64,000 nucleotides of DNA from Pseudomicrostroma phylloplanum (lineage: Eukaryota; Basidiomycota; Exobasidiomycetes; Microstromatales). The stretch lies in NCBI GenBank assembly GCA_039545275.1, contig BCHS01000001.1, positions 1,132,853 through 1,196,852 on the forward strand, read 5' to 3'. Positions 21,590 through 33,322 of this stretch are shown one piece after another; the first letter of the stretch is position 1; the number at the start of each line of letters is the position of its first letter. The notes under the pieces were generated by a model, which saw only the letters and a list, made by a program, of their open reading frames with translations, did no database searches and was not told the origin of the DNA. A program made the translations under genes and the position numbers.

Positions 21590-22281
21590 ATGTCGGACAA
21601 GTCTCACACCCTTATGCACATGTAAGTCACTGAGCCTCCACGAGCTCGATACTCTCTACCGCCAAGGAAGATCGGCCGCTCACACTCTTTCTGCACCTCT
21701 CCACCTTCCTTCCCGCCTCGCCTCGCCTCGCGCTGTCTACTCCAGGTCCAGTGCCGACCAGCACAACCACGGCGGCCCCGAGCCCGAGGAGAAGCGACCT
21801 TCCCACGAGCAGGGTGTCGAGAACTCTCACCAGAACCTCGACGCCAAGGACGAGAAGTCCATTGCTAACAAGCTGGACCAGGCTTCCAAGCAGGAGAAGA
21901 GGGAGAAGAAGGCCGAGCAGGAGGACAACAGCTTGCCTACTGATGCTGCCCGAAACGTGAGTGCTGATGTGCTTCAGAGATGGTCGTGAGGTCTTCATGT
22001 TCAGCAAGCAGTGCAGGTGGAGGAGGGCAGAGGTACATGGCGTTCCGCAATGGTCACAGCCACCGCGGCCAATGTCCTGTCCGGACCTGCGTCAGGCACA
22101 AACTGGCGTCGGCGTGAAATCGTTCTTCTGTACACCGTACTAATTTTCCACGTCCTCCTTCCTGCCTCTCCTACCATGCTTCTTACAGCACGGCAACGAG
22201 CCCTCCAAGGGTGCCAAGATCGACGAGCAGATCGAGCTCGAGGAGCAGGCTGAGCTCAGGAAGAAGGGAATTGAGCCGTAA
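21590..22281 (+). CDS. small hydrophilic conserved fungal protein
   Basis: Three exons (21590-21621, 21746-21956, 22189-22281) give 111 residues. Donors are GTAAGT and GTGAGT; the second exon has two in-frame acceptors six bases apart. The protein is almost free of hydrophobic residues and rich in Glu, Lys, Asp, Gln and His. The C-terminus HGNEPSKGAKIDEQIELEEQ then AELRKKG is a pattern I have seen at the end of many small, unnamed fungal proteins (HGN-x-PS-x-GA-x-ID-x-E). The composition suggests a disordered, heat-stable protein of the hydrophilin kind. No function can be assigned. Confidence 0.7.
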
Positions 22282-22458
22282 ACAGCTCGACCGGTGGAAT
22301 GTAATACTGTGATGTGACGTATGCTTCATTGTTCGGTGGTTCTGGTATGGAAATGCACAATCATGACAATGTATCAACATCATACAGAGTATCTCACGTG
22401 ATGTGACAGACGGCGAGTGTACAGAGTGTGGGGATCGCTAGCGGGCGAGCATGTAGAT

Positions 22459-24126
22459 TCACTTGCTCGACAAGGCTGCCATGTCCACCGCCAAGTCATC
22501 TCGGCCGGTGTCTCTGCTCTGTCTTCCCATCAGGACCTCGTTCACCCGCAGCAGGTGCGATCGTGACGGGTTCGCCTGTGGCATATACCCCACCAGCCAC
22601 TGCAGCCTTCTCCTCACATCGTCCTTGGTCAGATGTCGCTTCTGCTCGTCCAACTCCTCGGGTGTTCGCAGAGGCGCTTGAGTTTGAGAGGTATAGTAGA
22701 GGGAAAGTATGGCAACGAGCACAGAGAGGGAGAGATCCTTTTGTGTGGAGTCGACGACGAGGATTCGAGGAAATGGTGTGGATGAGCTACGGCCGAGAAA
22801 GACCGCTTGAACGAAGGGTAAGAGGCTGGGAAGCTCTTCTTGCAGGACGCGAAGGCCTTTCTTCCCCTGAGGGATTGTCCTAAGTAGTACCAGAGCCTCT
22901 TTGGCTTCGCATAACTTCTGATGGGTCGGCGGGTCATCATTGCTCTGTACGGCATCGCAATGGATGATCAGATCGAAGGATGCCTTCTCCTTCGCCGTGA
23001 AGGCATACGTGGATGGTCTGCGGCCGCAGAAGAGGCCTGTTACGCCTATGGCTATGTCGTCGGGAGACTGACGAGGCTCACCCTGTTCATCAGCCTTGGG
23101 CGCCTGGCTGTCTCCCGATCTCATCGACTTCGACAATTTGACTACTTCTTCTATCGCTTTCAGCAAGTCTTGCTGTGTCGCTTCCATCAACCTCTGGTGG
23201 TTCATCCGATCCCAGAACAGGTCTGGGGTCAGACCAAATGACCAAAGTTCCTCATCATCACCACTGCCTTGTGTGTAGTAGTAGGCACCGGTGGGGGCGG
23301 GTGTAGGTAAATCGACTCGCCGCGAGGCAGAGAGGACAATGACCGGGTGGCAGTCGCGTGGGAATGTATACCGTTCTAGAGCTGCAATGATGTTCTGCTC
23401 AGCTTCCGCGCCGACCCTCTCATCTTCTTCAGAAGACACTGGCCTGGTAAGGAAGAAAGGTACCAAAGGGCGGATCAAGAGAGGGATAGGCAAGTCCGAA
23501 GCCAGGACAGCTTCGACCCACCTGCCTATCCTATCCTCCATCTGTGCGTGCTCACTGGGCGGCACCTGATGGCTAGGTGTCCTCAAGAAGCTTTGGGTGC
23601 TCATACTGGCCTCTCTGAAGGGCCCTTGGTCTTTCAAAGAAGTCAAGCGGTCGGTAGACTGGACCGGGGATCCGTAGTGCCGCCTCGAAGCCTCGGTCAA
23701 GACAGCGCACCATATGGGAATTGTTTTGCTGAGGGCATCAGGAAGCGACTTGCCCCTCCGTGTTGAGTCGGTGATGATGACACCTCCTCGCTGTTGGATC
23801 AGCCGTACGACATCAAGATTGGGTCTCTTGAGGCTGAAGCTCCATTCGCCGGCGTGACCGTCGGTCGACTTGAAGTAGCAGTAAGTACTCGCCCGCGAGG
23901 CATGTGGGAGCTCAGGGCTCAGGTACCATGCCCCGCACCTCAGATTTGCGACGATGGGAAGCTCAGGCAGCGCCTCGGCGACATTTACCACCCATTGAGA
24001 GTCTTCTGCGATGCTACGGAGGCGGTTCCACGGGTCCCTCTCGATCTTCCTCACGAGTTTGCGATCATCGCTACGGAGAGGTGAAGCATAACGGTTGGCC
24101 GATAAGGCTTCCTCATCTTGACCCAT
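22459..24126 (-). CDS. RIT1: Rit1-type initiator tRNA phosphoribosyltransferase
   Basis: This is an intronless 555-residue protein from the ATG at 24126. The frame continues upstream to another ATG at 24309, which would add 61 residues with no family-like pattern, so the inner start is preferred. Conserved blocks are NRLRSIAEDSQWV, PIVANLRCGAWYL, then YFKSTDGHAGEWSFSLKRPN, and GGVIITDSTRRGKSLPDALSKT followed by IPIWCAV. These identify Rit1, which transfers a 2'-O-ribosyl phosphate to A64 of initiator tRNA and so keeps it out of elongation. The C-terminal part (about 420-550) contains the P-loop-like or phosphatase-like segment of the family, with ILVVDST. It is found in fungi and plants. Confidence 0.88.
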   Translation of the reverse strand: MGQDEEALSANRYASPLRSDDRKLVRKIERDPWNRLRSIAEDSQWVVNVAEALPELPIVANLRCGAWYLSPELPHASRASTYCYFKSTDGHAGEWSFSLKRPNLDVVRLIQQRGGVIITDSTRRGKSLPDALSKTIPIWCAVLTEASRRHYGSPVQSTDRLTSLKDQGPFREASMSTQSFLRTPSHQVPPSEHAQMEDRIGRWVEAVLASDLPIPLLIRPLVPFFLTRPVSSEEDERVGAEAEQNIIAALERYTFPRDCHPVIVLSASRRVDLPTPAPTGAYYYTQGSGDDEELWSFGLTPDLFWDRMNHQRLMEATQQDLLKAIEEVVKLSKSMRSGDSQAPKADEQGEPRQSPDDIAIGVTGLFCGRRPSTYAFTAKEKASFDLIIHCDAVQSNDDPPTHQKLCEAKEALVLLRTIPQGKKGLRVLQEELPSLLPFVQAVFLGRSSSTPFPRILVVDSTQKDLSLSVLVAILSLYYTSQTQAPLRTPEELDEQKRHLTKDDVRRRLQWLVGYMPQANPSRSHLLRVNEVLMGRQSRDTGRDDLAVDMAALSSK

Positions 24127-24513
24127 ACAGACAGGCGTCCCTCCCTTGCGGTCTACTGTCTCCAGCTTGCGGGGTGAGTATGCAGTGCTCGGTCTTGTCC
24201 TGTCCAGAGCTTCTTCCGCTTCCGTGCCCCGAGGGGCCTTGGCTGTGCGTGCGTGCACCCCCGCTCTCCGCCGTCCGCTCGCCAGCCAGGCAAGCGGTGA
24301 CGCCTCCATTCACCGCCCCGGCCTTCCTTCCTCATCTTCCGTCGTCACCCCAACCATCCTACTTGACGACCCTTACGACCATCTCTTTCACGGTCGTCGA
24401 CGCTGACACCAGACAGCATCACGCACCTCACATCACCACTGTTGGTCCCCTTTGACGTCTCCTAGCTAGTCACATCACTCGGCAAGCGGACTTCAGAGGT
24501 CTCCACAACCGTC
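24127..24513. promoter_or_regulatory. divergent promoter region RIT1 / PAN1-like
   Basis: 387 bp lie between the preferred starts. The downstream part (about 24300-24500) is pyrimidine-rich, as in fungal transcription start regions of strongly expressed genes. Confidence 0.45.
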
Positions 24514-27500
24514 ATGTACCCCACGGGAGGCGGCCAGCAATGGGGCCAACCCGGACAACAGCAGGGTGGCTACCAGCAGCAGCCCCAGCAGACTGGGTTC
24601 ATGCAGTCTCAGCCGACGGGCTATCCCCAGCAGGGTGGATACATGCAAGCTCAGCAGACCGGCTACCCTCAACAGCAGCAACGCCCAATGCAGCCTGGTA
24701 TGGGCATGGCTCCTCAGCAGACGGGTTTCATGGGACAGCAGCCTACCGGGATGATGGGCGGAATGGGCATGAGTAGGCCGATGGGAGGACCCTCTCCTGG
24801 TATGCTCGGCCCTGGTGGAAGCGGTCAGATGATGCCCCCCGGCGGGCAACAGCGCTTTCTCTCCCCCAACAATGGAATGATGCCTCAACAGACAGGTATG
24901 ATGATGCCTCAACACACCGCTATGCCAATGGGAATGGGTAACATGAACATGCGATCTCCGCAACCGACTGGATTCATGGGCTCACAGCCCACCGGCATGA
25001 TGGGTCCTCAGCCCACGGGCTTCATGGGTGCCCAGCCAACTGGCATGCCTATGGACCCTAGGCTGCAGTTGATGAGCACTCAATTCCTGCCAGCCATGCA
25101 ACCATTCAGCGGTGCGCCTACCGCTTCCAACATGAACTTCTCGAATGCCAGCATGCAGCCTTCAAACTTCCAATCGTCTATCCAGAACCTCTCTCAGCAA
25201 CAGCAAGGCAGTCGAGAGCCGAAGATCCCCTGGGCTCTGAGCAAGGAGGAGCGGAAATCCTACGACTCCATCTTCCGCGCTTGGGACCAACAAGGAACCG
25301 GGTTCATCTCCGGTGATGTCGCTCGCGAAGTCTTTGGCCAGTCCGGCATCGACCGGGACAGCCTGATGCAGATCTGGCATCTCTCTGATACGGAGAATCG
25401 GGGCAAGCTGAACCAGGCCGAATTCCACGTAGCTATGGGTCTGATCTATCGGGCGCTCAACGGAAACGATGTGCCTTCAGAGTTGCCACCCGATCTTGTG
25501 CCGCCATCTGCCAAGCAGCTGAACGAGTCCGTCGACTTCTTGAAGGACTTGCTGAAGCGAGACACAACGGTCCGTACTTCTACCGGTCTCAATCTTCCGG
25601 AGGCTGGCTCCAATCGCAATGCGAGCTATTCCAAGTCGCATTCCCTCTATCAGAATCCCGTAGCGCCTAAGCAAGACGCCACGGCCTACAAGCATGAAGA
25701 CACGAGCGATACTGGATACCGTTCCAGCTCTCGTCACCTCGATCGTAACACCGTTCGCTTCAAGGGTGAAAGCAAGGCAGACGACCTATCCGAGATGAAG
25801 CGACAGCTGGCAAACACCCAACGCATGCTCGACGCAGGTGACGATGAGGACAACGAGGACGACCGTGAAATTGAAAAGGAGATGGAAGACCTCCGCTTCA
25901 GGATCCGCCGTATTCAAGACGACATCGACTACTACAACCGAAGAGGTGGCCGCGACGCGGCAGACCAGCGTCGCAAGGCAGAACGAGAGCTGATGCAGTT
26001 GATGCATGAGAGGCTGCCTCAGCTGGAGAGACGCTTGGAGGAGAAGGACAAGAAGAAGAGGGACAAGAAGCTCGACGAAAGCCGGGCTAGAGACTTGCGC
26101 AACCAGGAGGGAAGCCGCCGAGGCCCGTCATCTACCTACGATACCGATCGCGAGCGAGATCGCTACGACTCCTCCCGAAGCAATGGGGAGTATCTGCGCG
26201 GCAGCTACGAGCGCAGAGACGATCGTGATCGCGACCGTTCACGAGACCGTTCGCGAGACCGGTATGAGGATGATCGGAACAAAGACTACGATTCGAACCA
26301 GCCTCGAGAAAGAGACCGCAATGATCGTGCTCGTAGTCCTCCTCCAGCACCAGCGTCTCCGGCTCAGACCTCTAGAGCGGCTCCAGCGCCCCCTGCTGCC
26401 GCTCCTGCCCTCAGCACCGCACCAGCGCCCACACCAGCTGCCGCTCCGGCTGCAGGACCTCCCAAGAATATGACTCCCGAGGAGAGGCAAGCTTGGATCC
26501 GATCAGAGGCTCAGAGGAGGATCAGTGAGAGGATGCAGGCGCTTGGCGCGTCGGCGCCACCCTCCGCTGCAACAGACTCGTCTGTAGAAGAGCGTCTCAG
26601 AGCAGAGCGAGCAGAAGCTGACGCTCGTGCTGCTGCTGCTGATCAGGAGTCAGCTGCTCGAGAGCAGGCACGCAGGTCCAGGCTCGAGGAGCAAAAGCTC
26701 GCCAAAGACAAGGCTGCTGTTGGCACCGTCAAGAGCGAATTGGCAGAGGCAGCTCAAGGTCCAGATGCGCCTCCTGCTCCCGTGCTTCAGGCAGCAAGGG
26801 AACAAATCGACGAAGACGAGCAGATGATCCGACGACGAGAGGAGGTTCTTGCCAAGGAGAAGTCTGAGCGTGAGGCTCGCTTCAAGAAATTGCAGGAGGA
26901 GGAAGCGGAGGCGCAACGGCAGGAAGAGCTGTTCAAGGAGAGGCAAGGCAAGTTCTCCGGCAAGACGTCGCAGCCTGCTACTTCCAATGCTCTTCCTCCG
27001 CCATCAAGAAAGAAAGCTGGTGGTCCACCCCCACCCCCTCCGACCCGGTCTCGCGCTGCACCGACTCCCGCAGCGGCTGCGCCTCCCCCGCAGGCGCCCC
27101 CTGCTACTTCTCCCCCCGCTGCCTCTACGCCCATGACGTCGACACCTTCTGCTGTATCCTCTGGCGGTCCAAGCAGTACCAACCCTTTCCATCGATTGCA
27201 AGGGGGTGGTGGATCAGCTTCACCTGCTGCTGCAGGTGCTCCAGGAAGCACGAATCCCTTCTTCCGTGGTGGCGGTGATGGTGGAGCTGCAGGGTCGCCC
27301 AAGCCCTCGCCTGCTGCTGTCAATGCTAACTTACCTCCAGCATCTCGACCAGCGGCAAAGTCTGTCCCGTCTGCAGCCCCTGCCGCCTCGCGAGGTCCCA
27401 GCGGTCCCCGTCCACCCCCGCCCTCTCAGGATGATGACTGGGGGGACTCGGACAAGGAGCAAGAGGACGATGACGATGACGACGGACCCGGCTCGACGAC

Positions 27501-30500
27501 CCGCGCGACGCGACAGAATCTGGCTCAAGCACTGTTCAGTGGTCTCGTCCCCGGAGGCGGCAGTAGTGGACGCTCCACGCCCACGCCGACGAACGCCGCT
27601 CCTTCGTCTGCACCACCGGCTCCGCCCTCTGCTCCTCCAGCTCCTCAGGCGCCGCCAGCCCCTTCCGCTCCTCCAGCTCCGGCAGCCCCTCCGGCCCCTG
27701 CCCCTCCTGGAGCATTCCCATCCCCTGCCGCTGCCCCGTCCGCGCCTGCCGGGCCACTAGACCGGGGAGCGCTTCTTGGTCAGATCGCTGGAGGTCTGAA
27801 GCTCAAGAAGGCCGTAACGCGAGATGCCAGTGGGCCTCCTGTCAGCGGCAAAGTCATCGGCGACGCAGCTCCCCCGGTGCAGAAGTACGTGCCTCCTCCA
27901 AGCCCACCCCCTGCTCCATCTAGCGACGCTCCGTCCGCTGCCGACGACAGCTTCGCCTCCAGGAACCCTAATCGACAGAGCGTCGACTGGGCAAACAGCC
28001 TCGCCGCTGATCAGATGAATGGCGGAGGGGCTCGTGCCGGTTTCGTTCCCGATGAACCATCGCTGCGCGAAGAAGAGGAGAGTGACGACGATCGAGCCGG
28101 GCCCGAGAGCCTTGATGGACATTCGCTTGCTCGGCGTGCAGCTCCGGGTCTTGATACCTCCACACCTCATGGCTCCTCGAGCGTGGACACCCAAGCCGCT
28201 CTGGATGGAGATGCTGCAGCTGACGCGCTTGAAGACTTTGACACCAGTCGAACGATACGCGTCAGGACCTTGTATCCTTATGCTGGTCAGCGAGACGAGG
28301 ACCTCTCTTTCGAAGAGAATGCTCTTGTTCTTGCTCACCCTGGAAAGGATATGAGCACTGATTGGATGTACGGAACACTCTTGACTGGAGGACTTGGCAA
28401 GAAGGGCCTCTTCCCCAAGGCGTACGTAGCCGAGCTGGCCAATGGTGAGTAAGCTGTACTGATACAACTCTGCGAGGAGCGTGAGCTGACACCTTCATGA
28501 TTCCCTTCCCGCCCGTCCAACAGCTGTCAGCGCTCGGGCTTTGTACGACTTTGCTGGCGGCTCGGCTGATGAAGCGAGCTTTTCAGAAGGAGATGAGCTC
28601 AAGGTGGTCGACCAGGAGGATGCAAGCTGGTGGAAAGTCGAGCACGGAGACAGCATCAAGATTGCGCCTGCAACTTACCTCGAGATCATTGGTTAGTAGC
28701 CCGCTCAAGCTTCTCGGAAGGGGGAGCTCAATTGCAAAGAGCTACAACGTCAGGCACCTCATGGGCAACGGCCAAAGATGCTCGTCGGCACTGTTGCCTC
28801 TCTGCGATGCTGGTACGCCCGCTCCACCTATCCAGCGTCCCGAGGAGTTCAGTGCTGAGCTTTCTCTTTCCCTTCCTGTCCCACATCAACCATACATGTA
28901 CCACGAATAATCGTCAAAAACCTTCCTGTCTGCGTTTCGCTTGTCGAACTCTCTATCGCCAATACACAACATTTCATTCCTCCACCATTGCTTCTGTGGA
29001 CTTCTCAGCAGGTACACCCGGACTTGGACATGCGCCGTCCGCCCAGCCAGGGGGCAAAGCTGAACACAGCACACGGGATGTGTCTGCTGTCGACGCTGCT
29101 AGCACCTCGGCTGAAAGGTGAGTGGAGAGGGTGCAAAATGAGACGCTTGATGGGCAGGAGTTCTGACCTGCTCGCCATACCATGCTCAATTGCTCTGGAT
29201 TGATCGGTGGCACAACGCACGTCAGACCCAACAGCACTTTTCAGGCATCCTTAAGCCAAGGCACTAGCAGCCAGCGGCTGTCACAGCAGAACAGCCGTGA
29301 TGATTCGATCAATGAAAGAGCCGCACAAGAAGAGGGCTCGCACGATGAAGACGGCTACGACTCTGAGTCAACTACTGGCTGGAGCTCCAGCAGTGATGAA
29401 GACAACGACGACGACCCTAACGACACTCCCAGCAGTGAGGTAGAAGCCCAGGAGGAAGAGGAAACGCAAGAAGCACAGGAAGCCCGAGCTGCAGAGCGCA
29501 TGAGAGTGCTCGAGGCAGCTGGTCTACTCGTCAAGAATGGTCAAGGTGATGGTCCGCCGCCATCACACGGCGGCCGGCCTGCGGAGAGTCTCATGCTACG
29601 ACGCAAGACGACTGTGCGACGTGGCCCGAGGCCCGAGGCTCCTGCCCGTGACCGAACGGCAAAGAGGAAGGTCGCAAAGCCGGAGAGGCCTCTTCCTGCC
29701 CCGCCATCTTCTGCACGAGATGCTCCTGAGCCTGAGCGACAGCGTGAGGAGCAGGTGGAAGATGCTTACGATCGTTTTACCAAGCTCCAAAGCGAGATGA
29801 CCAATACGAGGACATCCTTCTCAGCGCAGTCCAGTACTGGCTCAGCGTCTGGGAGTCACGACAAGCCTTTCGCGGCTCCTGCGGCATCAGATGCCCTCAG
29901 GGTCACAACTCCTCCTTCGAGATCGGGTGCTGCGACCCCTGCAGCCGAGCCCTATCCAGCTGAGACTACATCCGAATCTCGCTCTAGTGGTCGCTTCTCT
30001 TCCTTTGCCTCTTCCCTACGCTCCAAGGCGGGTCAGCTCACTGCAAGTCAGCCGGAAAGAAGAGCTACTCCGGTCATATCCGGTCCGATGAGCAGCGTTC
30101 CCGATACGCCTGGTCTCGAAGGTCAGCATATGCGAACGCCCTCGACGGCATCGTCCGCTGCCCCACCGCCCTCTGCGACAAGCTCAACATGGGGCAGTTT
30201 CGTGGGCAGTGAGGCCCTCGCAACGCTGCCGGACAAGGAGCGCAAACGCCAAGAAGCCATCTTCGAACTCTGTCAGACCGAAGCGACCCACGTACGTGAC
30301 CTTCAGACGATCATCGAAGTCTTCTACAACTCCATTGAGGAGCAAAAGTTGCTCGACGACAAGGCTAGGATGGTCATCTTTGCCAACATCGAGGATGTCA
30401 TGATTGCGGCGGTGTCCTTCTTGAGCGACCTCGAGGAGCGACAGCGAACCTCTCGACTTTACGTTGACCACATCGGGGACATCCTATCTCGACACATTCC

Positions 30501-31364
30501 TGCTATGAGAGTATAGTGAGTACGACCAAAGGGGGACAGAAGCGAGCGAAGCACGATGAATGTGTCCCTTTGCTTGGCTGACACAACTTCAACACATCTT
30601 CTCCACTTCCCAGCCTACCCTACTGCACGAACCAAACCACCGCTTCTCAGATCCTACAAGCCGAACGAGCACGCAACCAGCCTCTCGACAACCTCCTGGG
30701 CCGCCTCCGCGCCGGCCAAGGTCGAGGTCTAGATCTGGCCTCCTACCTCTTGACACCCATGCAGCGCATGACCCGATATCCTCTCCTGATTGGCCAGATC
30801 CTCAAGTATACCGAAGCAGACCACGCAGACTGGGAGGCGCTGAAGAAGGCCAACACCATCGCCGAGGGTATCCTTGCCAGTACGAACGAGCGGATCCGCG
30901 AGAATGAGAGTCGAGATCGATTGAGACTGCTCAGCCAGACGCTCTACGTGGGCGACGAGGCGCGCATCGACCTTACCAAGCCCACGCGATCCATGGGGGA
31001 CAGAAGGATCCTCAAGGAGGAGGTGCTGGGCAAGGCCAAGTCCAAGTCGGGGCGCAAGCTGACCCTGATCCTCTGCAATGACCTGCTGCTCATTCTCACC
31101 GGTCCACACCTGTACCGCATGCCTGCTCCTCTGGAGGAGATAGTAGTCAAGGAGGCTTCCAGTGGGATCAAGAGCCGCGCTGAGGGAACCTTCCAGATTG
31201 TCATTGGCGGAACGGAGAAGATTGGGCTGAGGTGCTCCTCGGTCCGGGCTTGCCACTACTGGATGAGGTCCATTGAGGAGGCGCGCAGCGAGTGTCTGGC
31301 TGCCGCCATGACAAGCCAGACTGATTCGAGGCAGCAGAGACGGCGCTCTGGCAAGATGGCCTGA
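24514..31364 (+). CDS. Pan1/Cin1-type intersectin: EH, WH2, two SH3, RhoGEF and PH domains
   Basis: Five exons (24514-28444, 28524-28691, 29012-29117, 29226-30515, 30614-31364) give about 2081 residues. Order: Gln/Met-rich N-terminus with many QxTG motifs as in Pan1 (residues 1-190); one EH domain (about 235-330, with an EF-loop-like DTENRGKLNQAEF); coiled coils (about 425-520 and 650-815) flanking an Arg/Asp-rich stretch; proline-rich region (830-1075); a WH2 motif LLGQIAGGLKLKKAV (about 1085); SH3-1 (VRTLYPYAGQRDEDLSF, about 1247-1309); SH3-2 (ARALYDFAGG, about 1312-1366); acidic linker; DH domain (about 1740-1925, with LLTPMQRMTRYPLL); PH domain (about 1955-2065). This joins endocytic actin assembly (Pan1) to Cdc42/Rho activation, as in animal intersectin-L and Cryptococcus Cin1. 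A tandem acceptor (CAGCAG) precedes exon 3. Confidence 0.88.
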
Positions 31365-31855
31365 GGACGTAATGGAAGACGCATCGCAGCCGTCATCCCC
31401 TGGAGCGCTCCTCCCTTTCCCCCTGGGTCATGGGCCTTACATCTCGTGTCTTATTGACCTCAAACACACATCGCAATACCATGACCATTTTCCCCTCTGT
31501 GTCTGCCTTCTATGCTCACTGCAACTCTGGAGTGCAGAAGGGTCTGTGAACGGCCGCACAGGAGTCTAAGATAATGTCGATTGTATGGCTGAGGGGACAG
31601 GAGCGGGGGAGGCCAGTACGGGCCGATGGTCTAAAAGTACACAATGTGATGATGGGCGCTTGATGCGCATGACGGCGTGCTGTGAGCTGCCTGTCGATCG
31701 TTCCGTCCGACGATGAGGACCAGGTCAGAATGTACCGCTGCTGACTCTGCTCCCTCTCTCTTACTTAGCATTCCCCGCTGATCGTTATGTGAATGCAAAC
31801 ACTACGAACTCAACGGACCGCAACGAGCCCTCTTGCTACCCCGCAGACGATCACC
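31365..31855. other. intergenic between convergent genes
   Basis: 3' flanks of the intersectin-like gene and the RING gene; no gene seen. Confidence 0.5.
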
Positions 31856-33322
31856 TCACCGCTTCCCACTAAACACTGTTCCTCCCTCTTCCCTCCTCGG
31901 ATCATCAATCGGCTTGCCAATCTTGAGCTCCAGACCAAAAACGGGCCGCTTGGCCGCGGGACGATGTCCAGCGATGAACCCTCCTGGGATCTCTGCTCGG
32001 CAGACGGGACAGATGCCCACGAGGGGATTGATCTTTGGAGGTGGAGCGCCAGCTGCTGCAGTGGAGGCCTCGTTGCTTCCATTCTCGTTGCCGCTGTTCG
32101 ATTGAGGATTCTGCCCACCAACGATGTTTCCCGATCCATCCCTCAGCGGGGGGTGCGCCTCGCCGGCTCCTCCGCCTTCGCCTCCTATACCCAAGGCGTT
32201 GCCAATGACCCCACCAATCCCTCCTCCCATCCTCTGCAGAGTGGACAGAGAGGTGAAAGCGGCCATCTGATCCCGAAGAGCATCTTGTTTCTGCTTGGCG
32301 GGGACCTGAAGCGCTTCAAAGAGGCACTCGGAGCAGAAGACGTGGCCGCAAGGAGTGGAGACTACATGCGGGAAGGGCGTGCAGAAGCAGATGGGGCAGC
32401 TGTACTTGCTCAGGAGTGGATGTGCTACGGGCGGAGGCTTGGTTCTGGGTGGAGAGACTTGCACCCTGCGTAGACCAGCTGGCGGAGGCGGCGAAGGAGC
32501 TAGGTCTAAATCGGCTGCTACTTGCGCAGCGGCTCTCAAGGCAGGGCTTTCCGCCTCGACAAAGCTATCGTCTAGGACTTCAATGGGAGGAGGTCGCCTA
32601 ACTACCCTTTCGACATGGATGTCCGCCGCTGAAGAGTCTGGGTCTGAGTGTGACCCCAAAGGAGTCGAGGAGGGCCCGGGCCGCCTTGCCAGATTCTGCC
32701 GAGCTATGCGGCGAGGCGAAAGCGCCCTTCCTGGTACCCTGCTGCCACTTGCTTCGCCGGCAGTACCGATGATCTCTGCTGGAGGTACCATGACAGAGGC
32801 CATGATGGCGTCCTCGTCCGAATCATCACTACTGTCGATGACAATGGCATCGTGTATCTGATTCGGGCGAGTCGGAGGTGGTCTGCGAGCTCTCGGCCGA
32901 GCTAGAGCGCGAGAAGAAGAGCCAGAAGCGACCGGAGCAGGACTCGCACGAGGTAGCGGGTGAGAGGCTGGCGGTGGCGTCTGTATAGCGCCGATGCCAT
33001 TGCGACTTGTGCTCGGAGAGGTGGTACGCGAGCCTACTGGTGTAATAGTAGCGGTCTGTGGCAAGACGACCCTAGGCCTCTTTGCTTGCCTGCGAGAAGA
33101 CGTCGGTGGCTCTGAAGACTGAGTCTCGGATTCGGTATGACTAGCCTCGTCCTCGGTCTCGCTGGATAATGACCTCTGCCGTCGGTTGCGAGGGGGTGTC
33201 GAAGCACGAGGCAGGCCGGGCTGTATGCGCTCTTGAGTGAGGTTGTTATTGCTGCTGCTGCTGCTGCTAGTGGAGGCATCGGCAGTGAAGGAGGCCTCGA
33301 TGGGTGGTGTGATGCCTGACAT
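31856..33322 (-). CDS. RING finger protein with SUMO-interacting motif (Slx8/RNF4-like STUbL candidate)
   Basis: This is an intronless 488-residue protein. The N-terminal 300 residues are disordered and Ser/Pro/Arg-rich, with a strong SUMO-interacting motif IVIDSSDDSDED (about residues 158-169) followed by acidic residues. The RING begins at about residue 309 (CPICFCTPFPHVVSTPCGHVFCSECL) and ends with CPVCRAEIPG near 438-447. About 105 residues separate the sixth zinc ligand from the last pair, where a normal RING has about 10-20, so a Gly/Asn-rich insertion interrupts the finger. SUMO-targeted ubiquitin ligases such as Slx8 and RNF4 combine SIMs with a C-terminal RING. The call rests on that combination, not on close sequence likeness. 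Confidence 0.68.
   Translation of the reverse strand: MSGITPPIEASFTADASTSSSSSSNNNLTQERIQPGLPRASTPPRNRRQRSLSSETEDEASHTESETQSSEPPTSSRRQAKRPRVVLPQTATITPVGSRTTSPSTSRNGIGAIQTPPPASHPLPRASPAPVASGSSSRALARPRARRPPPTRPNQIHDAIVIDSSDDSDEDAIMASVMVPPAEIIGTAGEASGSRVPGRALSPRRIARQNLARRPGPSSTPLGSHSDPDSSAADIHVERVVRRPPPIEVLDDSFVEAESPALRAAAQVAADLDLAPSPPPPAGLRRVQVSPPRTKPPPVAHPLLSKYSCPICFCTPFPHVVSTPCGHVFCSECLFEALQVPAKQKQDALRDQMAAFTSLSTLQRMGGGIGGVIGNALGIGGEGGGAGEAHPPLRDGSGNIVGGQNPQSNSGNENGSNEASTAAAGAPPPKINPLVGICPVCRAEIPGGFIAGHRPAAKRPVFGLELKIGKPIDDPRREEGGTVFSGKR

Noticed and set aside
24127..24309. N-terminal extension of RIT1 from the ATG at 24309
   Set aside because: The 61 extra residues lack family-like sequence; kept only as an alternative start.
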